64,000 bases of DNA from Lysobacter sp. yr284 (GTDB taxonomy: Bacteria > Pseudomonadota > Gammaproteobacteria > Xanthomonadales > Xanthomonadaceae): positions 1-64,000 of the forward strand of contig NZ_FNPT01000027.1 of the NCBI RefSeq assembly GCF_900107375.1, given 5' to 3'. The notes under the pieces were generated by a model, which saw only the letters and a list, made by a program, of their open reading frames with translations, was not told the DNA's origin and searched no databases. Both the position numbers and the translations under genes were made by a program. How positions within the stretch are numbered: the first letter of the stretch is position 1; each line of letters begins with the position of its first letter. Shown here piece by piece: positions 1 to 10,798 of this stretch.

Positions 1-290
1 AAGCGGCCGAGTTACTTTCTTTTGGCAGCGCGCCAAAAGAAAGTAACCAAAGAAAAACGCTTGTTTAAAGTCACGAGCCACTAGGTCCAGCACCTTTCGC
101 CGGGCTGCGCCGTAAGGGGCTTCCTGCCCCTACGGCGTACGCGCGCATCCATGCGCGCGCCCTCCGGGTCTGCGCGACGGCGGCCTCGGGCGAGGTGGAG
201 GGAAGGGCAAAAGCAACAGCAACAGCAACAGCAATGGCAACGGCAACGGCAACGGCTGTTGGATCCCGGCCTTCGCCGGATCGGCCAAAG
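1..290. repeat. Composite intergenic repeat, copy 1 (left end outside window)
   Basis: No gene is supported in 1-368. The stretch holds three hairpins in a row: 16-bp perfect arms at 11-26 and 32-47 (GTTACTTTCTTTTGGC and its complement); a second at 108-137 (CGCCGTA, GGGGC, loop TTCCT, GCCCC, TACGGCG); a third at 141-158 (GCGCGCAT, CC, ATGCGCGC). These are followed by CAACAG/GGCAAC-type hexamer repeats at about 210-256 and a short hairpin motif at 259-284. The same order recurs at 35512-35818, with the sequence GCCACTAGG (77-85) shared. A frame at 151-477 that reads the hexamers as poly-Gln is not a credible gene. Confidence 0.75.
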
Positions 291-368
291 GTTGTGCTTG
301 CGCCGCAGTCGGATCGACGCGGCCGCAGCTTGCGCAGCGCCTACAAAGGCGATGCCGCCACGCGCGCC

Positions 369-1445
369 CTACCTGCGCTCGCGCGCCATCTCCGCCCACA
401 GCCGCTCGCGCAACGCCCGCGGCGTCTCGCCGGTCAGGCGCTTGAACGCTCGGCGGAAATCGCGCGGGTCCTTGTAGCCGATCGCCGCGCCGACGCTGGC
501 GATGCTCGGCCCGCGCTCGCGCAGCAGGGCGTAGGCGCGGTCGATGCGCAAGCGGTCGTGGATCTCGTGGAAGCTGGTGCCTTCGCCGGTCAACTGCCGC
601 CGTAGCGTGCGTTCGCTGACGTGCATCTGCGCGGCGATGTCGGTGAGTTTGGGGTCCTGCGGCAGTTGCGCGCGCAGCAGGCGCTCGACCGCGGCGGTGG
701 CCTCGCCGGGCACCGCGCCGGAGGGCATCTGCGCCTCGCACAGCGCCAGCACCTGTTTCGAGGCGATCGGGTTGTGGGTCGGCAACGGCGCGACCAGCCA
801 GTCCGCGTCCAGCACCAGCCGGTTCTGCGGTTGGTCGAAGGCCAGCGGGCAGCCGAACACGTCGTCGTACTTGGCCCGGTACTCGGGCTCGGGATAGCTG
901 AATTCCAGGCGCTGCGGCCGCAGCGTGTCGCCGACCAGGCCGCGCGCCAGGGCCAGGCAGCTGCTGAAGAATTCCTCGGTGACGAAGCGATGGATCGAGG
1001 GGAAGGCGATGGTCATCTGTCCGGCCAGCGCCAGGGTGCCCGATTCCGACGCGCTCTCGACGAAACGCATCAGGCTGCCGACCACCGGGGTGAAGCGCAG
1101 GCCGATCTGCAGCGCTTCGCCGAAGGTCGCCGCGGTGGTCATCGCCAGGCCGAGCAGGCCGAAGTTGCCCACGTGCTGGGTGCGGCCGATGTCCAGGCCG
1201 ATGCTCGGCGGCAGCACCTTGAGCGCGCGCTCGATCACCACCGCGGTCGGGCGGTCGGGCAGGCGCACGCCGGGGTCGCTGACCTGGGCCCGGCTCAGCC
1301 CGGTGCCGGCGAACCAGTCGTCGCTGGGCGCGCCGATCCGGTCCGCGGTTTCCAGCAGACCCCACAGCAGGTTCGGCGACATCAGCGCGACGTCGCCCTT
1401 GGCATCGCCCTTGGCGATGCCGTCTTGATCAGATGGCTGGCGCAT
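369..1445 (-). CDS. AraC family transcriptional regulator (arabinose-binding-domain type)
   Basis: This is a cytoplasmic DNA-binding regulator of 358 residues. The C-terminal ~95 residues hold the double helix-turn-helix of the AraC family (IAAQMHVSERTLRRQL, then VGAAIGYKDPRDFRRAFKR). The N-terminal ~200 residues resemble the ligand domain of OruR/ArgR-like AraC proteins, as judged by overall layout. The start is uncertain: Met22 (position 1382) begins a sequence, MSPNLLWGLLETAD, that fits the family better than the first Met. It is divergent from the beta-helix lipoprotein gene across about 170-230 bp, the usual arrangement for a regulator and its target. The inducer cannot be read from sequence. 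Confidence 0.9.
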   Translation of the reverse strand: MRQPSDQDGIAKGDAKGDVALMSPNLLWGLLETADRIGAPSDDWFAGTGLSRAQVSDPGVRLPDRPTAVVIERALKVLPPSIGLDIGRTQHVGNFGLLGLAMTTAATFGEALQIGLRFTPVVGSLMRFVESASESGTLALAGQMTIAFPSIHRFVTEEFFSSCLALARGLVGDTLRPQRLEFSYPEPEYRAKYDDVFGCPLAFDQPQNRLVLDADWLVAPLPTHNPIASKQVLALCEAQMPSGAVPGEATAAVERLLRAQLPQDPKLTDIAAQMHVSERTLRRQLTGEGTSFHEIHDRLRIDRAYALLRERGPSIASVGAAIGYKDPRDFRRAFKRLTGETPRALRERLWAEMARERR

Positions 1446-1614
1446 CGCCCCTCACGATACTCGGCCGCACGGTTGACCGCGAATGCCCCCCTAGTGTGCC
1501 GCAATCGCCCTCACGCGCGCTCGCGACGGCGTCGGAGACTCGTCACTTAGCCATCGCCGGCATGCCGCGCCGCAACACGCGCGACGCGGCGCCGCCACCG
1601 CCCCGGGGAGTCCC

Positions 1615-2853
<1,239 letters not shown>

Positions 2854-2856
2854 CCG

Positions 2857-4050
2857 ATGCCCGCACTGTCGATGCGTCACGTCGTTGCCGTGCTGTTGTC
2901 GTTGCTGGTCGCAGGTTGCAGCAAGCCGCAGGCGCCTTCGCCCGCCGCCGAAGGCGCCGCGCCCGCGGCGCTCGCCGCCGACGCGGCCTGGGCGCCGGTG
3001 CGTTTCTTCGCCGACGGCCAGCCCGAAGACCTGGCCGACTGGAACCTGCTGCGCGTGGCCGGCGGCCGCCTGCAGCTCAACCGCGAGGTGCTGCCCTACG
3101 ACCTCAACACCGCGCTGTTCTCCGACTACGCGCACAAGCTGCGCACGGTGTGGATGCCCAAGGGCCAGGCGGCGAACTACGCCGCGGACGAGGAATTCGA
3201 TTTCCCGGTCGGCACCGTCTTCAGCAAGACCTTCTACTACCCGCGCGGCGAAGGCGAGACGGTGCTGCGCAGCTACGACGAAGGCCCCGACCTGCGCGGC
3301 GGCGGCTTGCGGATGGATCGGGTGCGGCTGGTGGAAACCCGCCTGTTGCTGCGTCGCCAGGACGGCTGGGTGGCGCTGCCGTACGTGTGGAACCGCGAGC
3401 AGACCCGGGCGAAGCTGATGCGCGGCGGCGAACTGGTGTCGCTGGAGCTGATCGCCGCCGACGGCGGCCGCGAGAACGCCGACTACGCCGTACCCGACCA
3501 GAACCAGTGCGCGGGTTGCCACGGCACCGACATGAAATCCAAGGCGCTGCACCCGATCGGGCCGAAGGCGCGCCATCTCAATCGCGATTTCGACTACCCC
3601 GACGGCGGCCTGCAGAACCAGATCGCGCGCTGGACCCAGGCCGGCTACCTGCAAGGCGCGCCCGCGCCGCAGCAGGCGCCGCGCGACGCGGACTGGCACG
3701 ACCCGTCGGCGCCGGTGAAGGCGCGCGCGCGCGCCTACCTCGACATCAATTGCGGCCATTGCCACAGCCCCAAGGGCCCGGGCAACACCTCGGGACTGTG
3801 GTTGAATGCGGCGACGCAGGAGCCGCTGCGACTGGGCCGGTGCAAGCTGCCGATCGCGGCCGGCCACGGCACCGGCGACCACCGCTTCGGCGTGGTGCCG
3901 GGCAAGCCGGACGAATCGATCCTGATCTACCGTATGCGCAGCGACGACCCCTCGGTGATGATGCCCGAGCTCGGCCGCAGCGTCGTGCACGAAGAGGGAG
4001 TGCAATTGATCCGCGACTGGATCGCCGCGCAACAGGGGCAGTGCGGCTGA
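2857..4050 (+). CDS. SO2930 family diheme c-type cytochrome, lipoprotein
   Basis: The product has 397 residues. A lipobox (LLVAGC, Cys about residue 21) suggests membrane anchoring on the periplasmic side. Two heme c sites are visible: CAGCH at residues 218-222 and CGHCH at 299-303. The region between the signal and the first heme (for example LPYDLNTALFSDYAHKLRTV) is typical of the SO2930/HNE_0200 family (TIGR03806, from memory), whose substrate is unknown. An electron-transfer or oxidative role on a substrate handled with the upstream beta-helix protein is an inference from adjacency. It starts 3 bp after the upstream gene and is followed after ~100 bp by a TonB-dependent receptor. Confidence 0.9.
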   Translation: MPALSMRHVVAVLLSLLVAGCSKPQAPSPAAEGAAPAALAADAAWAPVRFFADGQPEDLADWNLLRVAGGRLQLNREVLPYDLNTALFSDYAHKLRTVWMPKGQAANYAADEEFDFPVGTVFSKTFYYPRGEGETVLRSYDEGPDLRGGGLRMDRVRLVETRLLLRRQDGWVALPYVWNREQTRAKLMRGGELVSLELIAADGGRENADYAVPDQNQCAGCHGTDMKSKALHPIGPKARHLNRDFDYPDGGLQNQIARWTQAGYLQGAPAPQQAPRDADWHDPSAPVKARARAYLDINCGHCHSPKGPGNTSGLWLNAATQEPLRLGRCKLPIAAGHGTGDHRFGVVPGKPDESILIYRMRSDDPSVMMPELGRSVVHEEGVQLIRDWIAAQQGQCG

Positions 4051-4151
4051 GCCGGCCGATAGCGAGGAACACCGAAACCACAAGGCGCGTCGGACGAACG
4101 CGCCGGCACCAACCGACGAACGCAAGAACGAACGAGAGGGGAGAGCTTTCG

Positions 4152-6581
4152 ATGTCGTTGCGCAAACACCGCCTGGTCATCGCGACCAATACCGTGCTGT
4201 CCGCCGTGTGCGGCGGCGTCTTCGCCCTGGCCGCGCCGGCCGCCTTCGCTCAGGAGGCGGCGCCCGCGCCCAAGGAACTGGACAAGATCACCGTCACCGC
4301 GCAGAGCCGCCAACAGGAACTGCAGGACGTGCCGATCGCCCTGCAGGTGGTCACCGACCAACTGATCGACGAGGTCGCCGCGCAGGACCTGGGCGACCTG
4401 GACAGTTTCGTGCCCGGCCTGGTGGTCGACAGCCTGCAGCCGACCCAGCCGGGGTTCGAGCTGCGCGGCATCAGCACCGACGACTTCGGCATCGGCACCG
4501 ACCCGGCCGTGGGCGTGTACGTGGACGGCGTCTACGCCGGCCGCGGCGGCGGCGTGCTGCTGCCGTTCACCGACGTCGAGCGCATCGAAGTGCTCAAGGG
4601 TCCGCAGGGCACCCTGTTCGGCCGCAACACCGCGGCCGGCGCGATCTCGATCATCACCCGCAAGCCCGACACCCGCGCCACCGAGGTCAAGGCCAAGCTG
4701 CGCATCGGCAACTACGGCAAGCAGTACGTCGACGGCACGCTGAACCTGCCGGTCAGTGAGGACTCGGCGTTCCGCTTCAACGCGCTGGTCAACCACGCCG
4801 ACGGCTGGATCCAGGACGCCGAAACCGGCCGCGACCTCAACCCGGAGAACAACTGGGCCACCCGCGCCGCGTTCAAGACCCGCTTCGGCGAGCGCACCAG
4901 CGCGCTGATCAGCTGGGACCACGAGAGCCTGGACCAGCTCGGCCAGGCCACCACCGGCATCGTCGCGCTGCCGCCGGCGCCGGGCCTGGCGCCGTTGCCG
5001 GTGGACGAGCGCGGCTACCTCGACCCGCGCAAGATCGGCACCGTCAGCGACGCCGAAGGCAACGAGGAATCGCGCCGCTTCGACGGCGTGACGTTGATCG
5101 TCGACCACGGCACCGACTGGGGCGGCTTCACCTCGACCACCTCCTGGCGCGACTACGACTCGGTCAACCGGGTCGAGGAGGACGGCACCAACCGCCGTTA
5201 CCTGTACGTCGACTCGACCAACACCGAGAGCAACCGCAGCTTCTACCAGGAGTTCAAGTTCAACGGCAGCACCGACAAGCTCGACTGGATCGCCGGCGCC
5301 AGCTACTTCGACGAAAGCGCGCGCCAGACAAGCGAGGTCAACGCGACCACCGACTCGGTCGACACCATCGTGCACAACCTGGGCATGGCGCCGACCCAGT
5401 CGGGCTACCTGTTCGGCGAAGTCGACGCCGGCCTGGCCCAGCTCGGCATCCCGATCCGCCTGCTCGGCCACAACTGGAACGAGACCTTCCGCAACACCCT
5501 GGACACCAAGGCCTACGCGGTGTTCGGCGACGTGATCTGGCACGTCAGCGACAAGCTCAACCTCACCGTGGGCCTGCGCTACACCCGCGACGAGAAGAAA
5601 TTCAGCTGGCTCAACAATCCGCGTTCCTCGCCCGGGCTCGACGCCGCGCTCGACCAGCTCGACGCGCTGGGCGCGTTCCAGGTGATCGGCATCCCGCGCG
5701 ACTTCTTCGTCTTCGACGTCGCCTTCATCGACCCGCCGGCGATGCTCAACAAGGGCGTGCTGCGCCGCACCTCCAACAGCTGGAGCGACCTGAGCCCGCG
5801 CTTCGTCGTCGACTACCACATCAGCGACGAGACCATGGTGTTCGCCTCGCTGGCCAAGGGCTACAAGGCCGGCGGCTTCAACTCGCTGCAGATCGGCAGC
5901 AGCTTCGAGAACGAGGACGTCTGGAACTTCGAGACCGGCATCAAGACCTCGTTCCCGCAGCAGCGCATGCAGCTCAACGCTTCGCTGTTCTACTACGTCT
6001 ACGACAACCGCCAGGCGGTGCGGCTGGACAGCAGCACCGACATCCCGCGCTTCGTCGTCGATACCTCGGACCTGGAAGCCTACGGCCTGGACTTCGACAT
6101 GCGCTGGCAGGCCACCGACAACTTCGGCCTGGACTTCAACGCCAGCTTCATCGACTCGACCTACAAGACCTACGTCACCTCCGACGGCATCGACGCCAGC
6201 GGCGATCCCACCGGCCTGCCGTACTGGTCGGCGGCCGGCGGCCTGCACTACCGCATCCCGATGGAGGCCAACGGCGACATCAACATCGCCCTGCGCCATT
6301 CCTACCGCGGCAAGGTGCGTTGCAGCGAGGAGTCGCGCGCGCAGAACCGCTGCGGGGTGAGCCCGGCGCTGGACCTGGGCGAGGCGCAGAACCGCACCGA
6401 CCTGCGCATCGCCTGGACCTCGCCGCAGGACCGCTGGGGCCTGGCGGTGTACGGCAACAATCTGTTCGACAACCAGTACGTCAACTCGCTGGGCACCTAC
6501 GGCAAGAACGTGCTCGGCACGGTCGGCGCGCGCCTGACCGAGCCGCGCACGTACGGGATGGAGTTCAGCGCGCGGTACTGA
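4152..6581 (+). CDS. TonB-dependent outer-membrane receptor
   Basis: The product has 809 residues. It has a signal peptide ending near AAPAAFAQ, a TonB-box-like segment DKITVTAQ, a plug domain (about residues 50-160, with VERIEVLKGPQGTLFGRN) and a long beta-barrel ending in aromatic FSARY, as expected for outer-membrane insertion. The ATG at 4152 is chosen because it is preceded by a purine-rich ribosome site (GAGAGGGGAGAG) and starts the signal peptide; the frame stays open upstream but matches nothing there. It probably imports the ligand of the system encoded with the two upstream genes. The barrel resembles FecA/FyuA-like uptake receptors, but the ligand is unknown. Confidence 0.93.
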   Translation: MSLRKHRLVIATNTVLSAVCGGVFALAAPAAFAQEAAPAPKELDKITVTAQSRQQELQDVPIALQVVTDQLIDEVAAQDLGDLDSFVPGLVVDSLQPTQPGFELRGISTDDFGIGTDPAVGVYVDGVYAGRGGGVLLPFTDVERIEVLKGPQGTLFGRNTAAGAISIITRKPDTRATEVKAKLRIGNYGKQYVDGTLNLPVSEDSAFRFNALVNHADGWIQDAETGRDLNPENNWATRAAFKTRFGERTSALISWDHESLDQLGQATTGIVALPPAPGLAPLPVDERGYLDPRKIGTVSDAEGNEESRRFDGVTLIVDHGTDWGGFTSTTSWRDYDSVNRVEEDGTNRRYLYVDSTNTESNRSFYQEFKFNGSTDKLDWIAGASYFDESARQTSEVNATTDSVDTIVHNLGMAPTQSGYLFGEVDAGLAQLGIPIRLLGHNWNETFRNTLDTKAYAVFGDVIWHVSDKLNLTVGLRYTRDEKKFSWLNNPRSSPGLDAALDQLDALGAFQVIGIPRDFFVFDVAFIDPPAMLNKGVLRRTSNSWSDLSPRFVVDYHISDETMVFASLAKGYKAGGFNSLQIGSSFENEDVWNFETGIKTSFPQQRMQLNASLFYYVYDNRQAVRLDSSTDIPRFVVDTSDLEAYGLDFDMRWQATDNFGLDFNASFIDSTYKTYVTSDGIDASGDPTGLPYWSAAGGLHYRIPMEANGDINIALRHSYRGKVRCSEESRAQNRCGVSPALDLGEAQNRTDLRIAWTSPQDRWGLAVYGNNLFDNQYVNSLGTYGKNVLGTVGARLTEPRTYGMEFSARY

Positions 6582-6702
6582 TCCGGCGGATCGCCAGGCG
6601 GGCGGCTGCGGCCGCCCGCTTGCCGCGCGGCGCCGGCCGGGGCCGCGGCTGGACATGCGGCGCGCGCTCGGCTATCCATCGTCCCGGACCGGGGGGCGAT
6701 CC

Positions 6703-7041
6703 ATGAGCAGGCATTACCGCAAGTACGAACCGCTGCCGTCGCGACTGCGGCGGATGAGCCGTTACCCGTTCGCCGCCCTGTCGGGCCTGTGCATGCTGCT
6801 GGCCCTGTGGCGGGCGGCGTCGGCGCTGCTGGAGTGGCGCGCCGGCTCGGCCGCAAGCGCGGTCGGCGAGTTGGTGTTCGTCGTCTTGCCGGTGTCGATG
6901 CTGGCCGCGATCTTCTTCGTCGGCTATCGCTGGGCGCGCGGCGCGGCCTCGTTCGGCGGTGTATTGGCGGCGCTGCTGGCCACCGCCGCACTGGCCGCGT
7001 TCTTCGCCGCGCTGTCGTCGATCCAGCTGAAGACGTTCTGA
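6703..7041 (+). CDS. Small predicted inner-membrane protein
   Basis: The frame encodes 112 residues. A basic N-terminus (MSRHYRKYEPLPSRLRRM) is followed by about three hydrophobic helices (residues ~24-45, ~55-75 and ~84-108). I recognise no family. The start is the internal ATG rather than the one at 6655, because the basic N-terminus follows the positive-inside pattern. It lies alone between the TonB receptor and recG on the same strand. Codon usage matches its neighbours, so a real gene is likely. Confidence 0.65.
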   Translation: MSRHYRKYEPLPSRLRRMSRYPFAALSGLCMLLALWRAASALLEWRAGSAASAVGELVFVVLPVSMLAAIFFVGYRWARGAASFGGVLAALLATAALAAFFAALSSIQLKTF

Positions 7042-7104
7042 GCCGGCCGCGCGCGGCGCCGCCGCGGCTTTCCGGTCCGCGGCTCCCGCCCTATCCTTAC
7101 GCCC

Positions 7105-9222
7105 ATGCAGAGCCGTAAGGACGGGCCTACCGTCGATCTCCACACGCAACCGCTGCCGCGCATGCCCGGGGTCGGGCCGGCCGTGGCCGAAAAGCTGGCG
7201 GCGCGCGGGCTGCTGACCCTGCAGGATTTCTGGCTGCAATTGCCGCGCCAGTACGAAGACCGCACCCAGCTCGCCGCGATCGCCAGCCTGCGGCCGGGCG
7301 TACCGGCGCAGGTGGAAGGGCGGGTCGAGGCGGTCGAGCGCGGCTTTCGCTACCGGCCGATGCTGCGGGTGGCGGTCGGCGACGATTCGCACGGCAACGT
7401 GGTGCTGCGTTTCTTCCATTTCCGCGCCGCCCAGGTCGCCCAGTTCCAGGTCGGCGCGCGGGTGCGGCTGTACGGCACGCCCAAGCCCGGCCAGCACGGG
7501 CTGGAGATCGTCCATCCCAGCTACCGCATCCTCGACGACGGCGCGCAGGTCGAGCTCGGGCAGGCGCTCGACCCGGTCTATCCGGCCATCGAAGGCATCG
7601 GCCCGGCGACGCTGCGCAAGCTGATCGGCTATGCGCTCGACCGCCTGCCCGACGACGCGGCGCTGGAACTGCTGCCCGACGAACTGCGCCAGCGCCTGCA
7701 ACTGCCGACCCTGCGCGAAGCGCTGCTGACCGTGCACCGGCCGCCGGCCGACGCCGACGTCGCCGCGCTGATCGACGGCCGCCATCCGGCGCAGCGGCGG
7801 CTGGCGCTGGAGGAACTGCTGGCCCATCACCTCAGCCTGCGCCGCCAGCGCATCGCCCAGCAGGCGCACAAGGCGCGTCCGCTCAAGCAGGTGGCGCTGG
7901 CCGAGAAACTGCGCAAGTCGTTGCCGTTCAAGCTGACCGGCGCGCAGCGGCGGGTGTTCGACGAGATCCGCGTCGATCTGGCCAAGCCCTCGCCGATGCT
8001 GCGGCTGGTGCAGGGCGACGTCGGCAGCGGCAAGACCGTGGTCGCCGCGCTGGCGGCGATGCTGGCGGTGCAGCACGGCCGCCAGGCCGCGCTGATGGCG
8101 CCGACCGAGCTGCTCGCCGAGCAGCACCTGAGCAACCTGCGCAAGTGGCTGGAGCCGCTTGGGCTGCGCGTAGCGTGGCTGGCCGGCAAGGTCACCGGCA
8201 AGGCGCGCAAGCAGGCGCTGGAAGCGGTCGCCGACGGTAGCGCCCAGGTCGTGGTCGGCACCCACGCGTTGATGCAGGAGGGCGTGGCCTTCCACGACCT
8301 CGCCCTGGCCATCGTCGACGAGCAGCACCGTTTCGGCGTGCACCAGCGCCTGGCCCTGCGCGACAAGGGCGTCGGCGGCGCGGTCGGCGCGAATGCGATC
8401 GTGCCGCACCAGCTGGTGATGACCGCCACGCCGATCCCGCGCACGCTGGCGATGACCGCCTACGCCGACCTGGACGTCTCGGCCATCGACGAACTGCCGC
8501 CGGGGCGCACGCCGGTGCAGACCGTCGCGCTCAGCGAGGAGCGCCGGCCCGAGCTGGTCCAGCGCATCCGCACCGCCTGCGCCGAAGGTCGCCAAGCCTA
8601 CTGGGTGTGCACGCTGATCGACGAATCCGACGAAGTGGTCGCGCAGGCCGCGCAGAGCACGTTCGAGGACCTGTCGAAACAGCTCGCGCCGCTGCGCGTG
8701 GGCCTGGTCCACGGGCGGATGAAGGCGAAGCAAAAGCAGGAGACGATGCGCGCGTTCAAGGACGGCGAGCTGGACCTGTTGGTCGCCACCACCGTGATCG
8801 AAGTCGGCGTCGACGTGCCCAACGCCTCGCTGATGATCATCGAGAACGCCGAACGCCTGGGCCTGGCGCAATTGCACCAGCTGCGCGGGCGGGTCGGCCG
8901 CGGCAGCGCCGCGTCGAGCTGCGTGCTCCTGTACCGCGCGCCGCTGTCGGGGCTGGCGCGGCAGCGCCTGGAAACGATGCGGCAGACCCACGACGGTTTC
9001 GTGATCGCGCAGAAAGACCTGGAATTGCGCGGCCCCGGCGAACTGCTCGGCACCCGCCAGACCGGCCTGGCCGGCTTCCGCGTCGCCGACCTGGGCCGCG
9101 ACGCCGACCTGCTGCCGCTGGTGCAGGAGGTCGGCGAGCGCCTGCTGGCGCAATCGCCGCAACTGGCCGAGCGGATCGTCGCGCGCTGGGTCGGCGGCGC
9201 GGCGCGCTACGCGTCGGCGTAA
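7105..9222 (+). CDS. recG: ATP-dependent DNA helicase RecG
   Basis: The product has 705 residues, the usual RecG length. It remodels stalled replication forks and branched DNA. The N-terminal wedge/OB region is followed by a superfamily 2 helicase core: Walker A GDVGSGKT at about residues 303-310, the DEQH box (VDEQHRFGV) near 403, motif TATPIPRTL, and the conserved C-terminal LHQLRGRVGRG. All expected motifs are intact. The start ATG directly precedes a typical N-terminus leading to LPRMPGVGPAVAEKL. Confidence 0.98.
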   Translation: MQSRKDGPTVDLHTQPLPRMPGVGPAVAEKLAARGLLTLQDFWLQLPRQYEDRTQLAAIASLRPGVPAQVEGRVEAVERGFRYRPMLRVAVGDDSHGNVVLRFFHFRAAQVAQFQVGARVRLYGTPKPGQHGLEIVHPSYRILDDGAQVELGQALDPVYPAIEGIGPATLRKLIGYALDRLPDDAALELLPDELRQRLQLPTLREALLTVHRPPADADVAALIDGRHPAQRRLALEELLAHHLSLRRQRIAQQAHKARPLKQVALAEKLRKSLPFKLTGAQRRVFDEIRVDLAKPSPMLRLVQGDVGSGKTVVAALAAMLAVQHGRQAALMAPTELLAEQHLSNLRKWLEPLGLRVAWLAGKVTGKARKQALEAVADGSAQVVVGTHALMQEGVAFHDLALAIVDEQHRFGVHQRLALRDKGVGGAVGANAIVPHQLVMTATPIPRTLAMTAYADLDVSAIDELPPGRTPVQTVALSEERRPELVQRIRTACAEGRQAYWVCTLIDESDEVVAQAAQSTFEDLSKQLAPLRVGLVHGRMKAKQKQETMRAFKDGELDLLVATTVIEVGVDVPNASLMIIENAERLGLAQLHQLRGRVGRGSAASSCVLLYRAPLSGLARQRLETMRQTHDGFVIAQKDLELRGPGELLGTRQTGLAGFRVADLGRDADLLPLVQEVGERLLAQSPQLAERIVARWVGGAARYASA

Positions 9223-9512
9223 GCGCGGCGGCTCGGCCGGCGGCTTGGCCGGCGCTTGGCCCGGCGACGCGTTGAGGCGCGGCTCGCCGGTCGCGGTCGC
9301 GATGGGCGTCGGCCCTTCGATCCATCGCCCGGAGACGGGCCGGGCCTGATCCGGCCATCGCGGCGACGCTGCCCGCATCGCCACTGCGCGTGCGTCGCAA
9401 CGCCTGCGCCGGCGCCGTGCTGCAATGATCGGGCTTGCGGACGCCACGGATGGCGGCGTGCGCAGGCGCGACCGTCGCGCCATCGATCCGCGTCTTCGAC
9501 AAGGAGCCTGTC

Positions 9513-10193
9513 ATGCCCCTGCTTTCCGATCTCCCGCCCGGCACCGATGCCGCCCGCGCGCCGGCCGCCGAGGTGCGCCGCAGCGCCGATCTCGCATCCG
9601 GCGCGTCCGCACGCGCGCAGCAGGCGCGCTTGCGGCGCGCGGTGCCGAGCCTGTTTTCCGCGTCGCCGCGCAGCCCGGCCGCGCCCTCGGCGCGCATCCT
9701 GGCCAGCATCGTCGGCAGTTCCGGCGACGACACGCTCTACGGCACCGCCCAGGCCGACACCATCGAAGGCCTGGACGGCAACGATGCGCTCTACGGTCTG
9801 GCCGGCGACGACATGCTCGACAGCGGCGACGGCGACGATGTGCTGACCGGCGGTCCCGGCGACGATGCGCTGCACAGCGGCCAGGGCAATCCGTTCTTCG
9901 TGTTTTCCGCCGGCGACGGCCACGACCGGGTCTATCACAGCGATCCCTGGGGCCAGTTCATCGCGGTCCTGCATTTCCAGGCCGACGTCGATCCCGCCAC
10001 GACCACGGTCGAGCGTTCCGGCGACGACCTGGTCGTGCATTACGGCAACGCCGACAGCGTCACCGTGGTCGACTATTTCCCCGGTGGCGACGATCCCTGG
10101 CCGCGCGGCGTCGACGAGTTCTGGTTCGCCCAGGGCGCGGCCTGGGACACCGCCGAGATCCTGTCGCGGCTGCCGCCGGGCCAGGGGCTCTGA
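9513..10193 (+). CDS. Small RTX-type calcium-binding protein
   Basis: The protein has 226 residues. Its middle holds about five glycine/aspartate nonapeptides of the hemolysin calcium-binding type (GSSGDDTLYG, GLDGNDALYG, GLAGDDMLDS, GDGDDVLTGG, GPGDDALHSG). The C-terminal part (SGDDLVVHYGNADSVTVVDYF) resembles the HCBP-related domain that follows RTX repeats in larger proteins. There is no signal peptide, which fits type I secretion, but no secretion genes are nearby. The ATG at 9513 is chosen because AAGGAG lies at 9501-9506. With one short repeat block and no catalytic domain it is much smaller than RTX toxins or enzymes. Its function is unknown. Confidence 0.8.
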   Translation: MPLLSDLPPGTDAARAPAAEVRRSADLASGASARAQQARLRRAVPSLFSASPRSPAAPSARILASIVGSSGDDTLYGTAQADTIEGLDGNDALYGLAGDDMLDSGDGDDVLTGGPGDDALHSGQGNPFFVFSAGDGHDRVYHSDPWGQFIAVLHFQADVDPATTTVERSGDDLVVHYGNADSVTVVDYFPGGDDPWPRGVDEFWFAQGAAWDTAEILSRLPPGQGL

Positions 10194-10330
10194 GCCGGCG
10201 CGCGGGGCGGGAGCGACGCCCCCGTCCCGGCGCATCCGCCCGGCCCCGGCCCAGGCAACCGCCCGAGCCGGCAAAACCCGGCGAATTCGACGATTCCGGC
10301 GATTTCCCCGCTCGCCCGAGTTAGGGCATA

Positions 10331-10798
10331 GTGTCCCGCCAGCAGGAGAGCCCGACCCGGATGCCGGGAGAGCCCCACAACGCGGCGATCGGAGGGTTCT
10401 GCCCGGCCTTCGACCGGCTGCCCCCCTTGCTGCAGACACTGCACCGCGACGGCGGCGCCCTGGCCGGCGGGATCGAACTGCGCACCGGTCGCGGCCTCGC
10501 CGGAGTTATCGGCCAACGCCTGGCGCGTACGCTCGGCATCCCGCTCGGCCTGCGCGCGCGCGACTTGCCGCTGCCGCGTTTCCTGTTTTCGCGCACCGAT
10601 GCCCGCACGCGCATCGAGCGCATCGACGGCGAAGAGCGTTATCGCTTCGCCGTCGCCTTCTCGTGGTTTCCCTTCGGCGAACTGCTGCGCTACCCAGGCG
10701 CACTGCACGCTGTCCCGGCCGTTACGGCCCCCTCGGCCGCTTCGGCCGGCGCGGCGAACGTCGCTGCGCACTGTTCCGCACAACGAGTGACTTCATGA
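10331..10798 (+). CDS. Shortened DUF4166-like protein (apparent internal deletion)
   Basis: The frame encodes about 155 residues from a GTG, or about 145 from the ATG at 10361. The first part (FDRLPPLLQTLHRDGG, then a GRGLAGVIGQRLARTLGIP segment) resembles the start of DUF4166 domains. It runs directly into what resembles their end (DLPLPRFLFSRTDARTRIE, then RYRFAVAFSWFPFGELLRYPG). The usual middle of roughly 70 residues seems absent. The stop codon overlaps the ATG of the nucleoside hydrolase (ATGA, 10795-10798), suggesting translational coupling and a frame that is still used. Family assignment is from memory of the pattern. It could be a decaying remnant. Confidence 0.5.
   Translation: MSRQQESPTRMPGEPHNAAIGGFCPAFDRLPPLLQTLHRDGGALAGGIELRTGRGLAGVIGQRLARTLGIPLGLRARDLPLPRFLFSRTDARTRIERIDGEERYRFAVAFSWFPFGELLRYPGALHAVPAVTAPSAASAGAANVAAHCSAQRVTS

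Noticed and set aside
151-477. Frame encoding a poly-Gln stretch near the left end
   Set aside because: It reads CAACAG-type hexamer repeats inside an intergenic composite element and runs into the antisense of the AraC gene.
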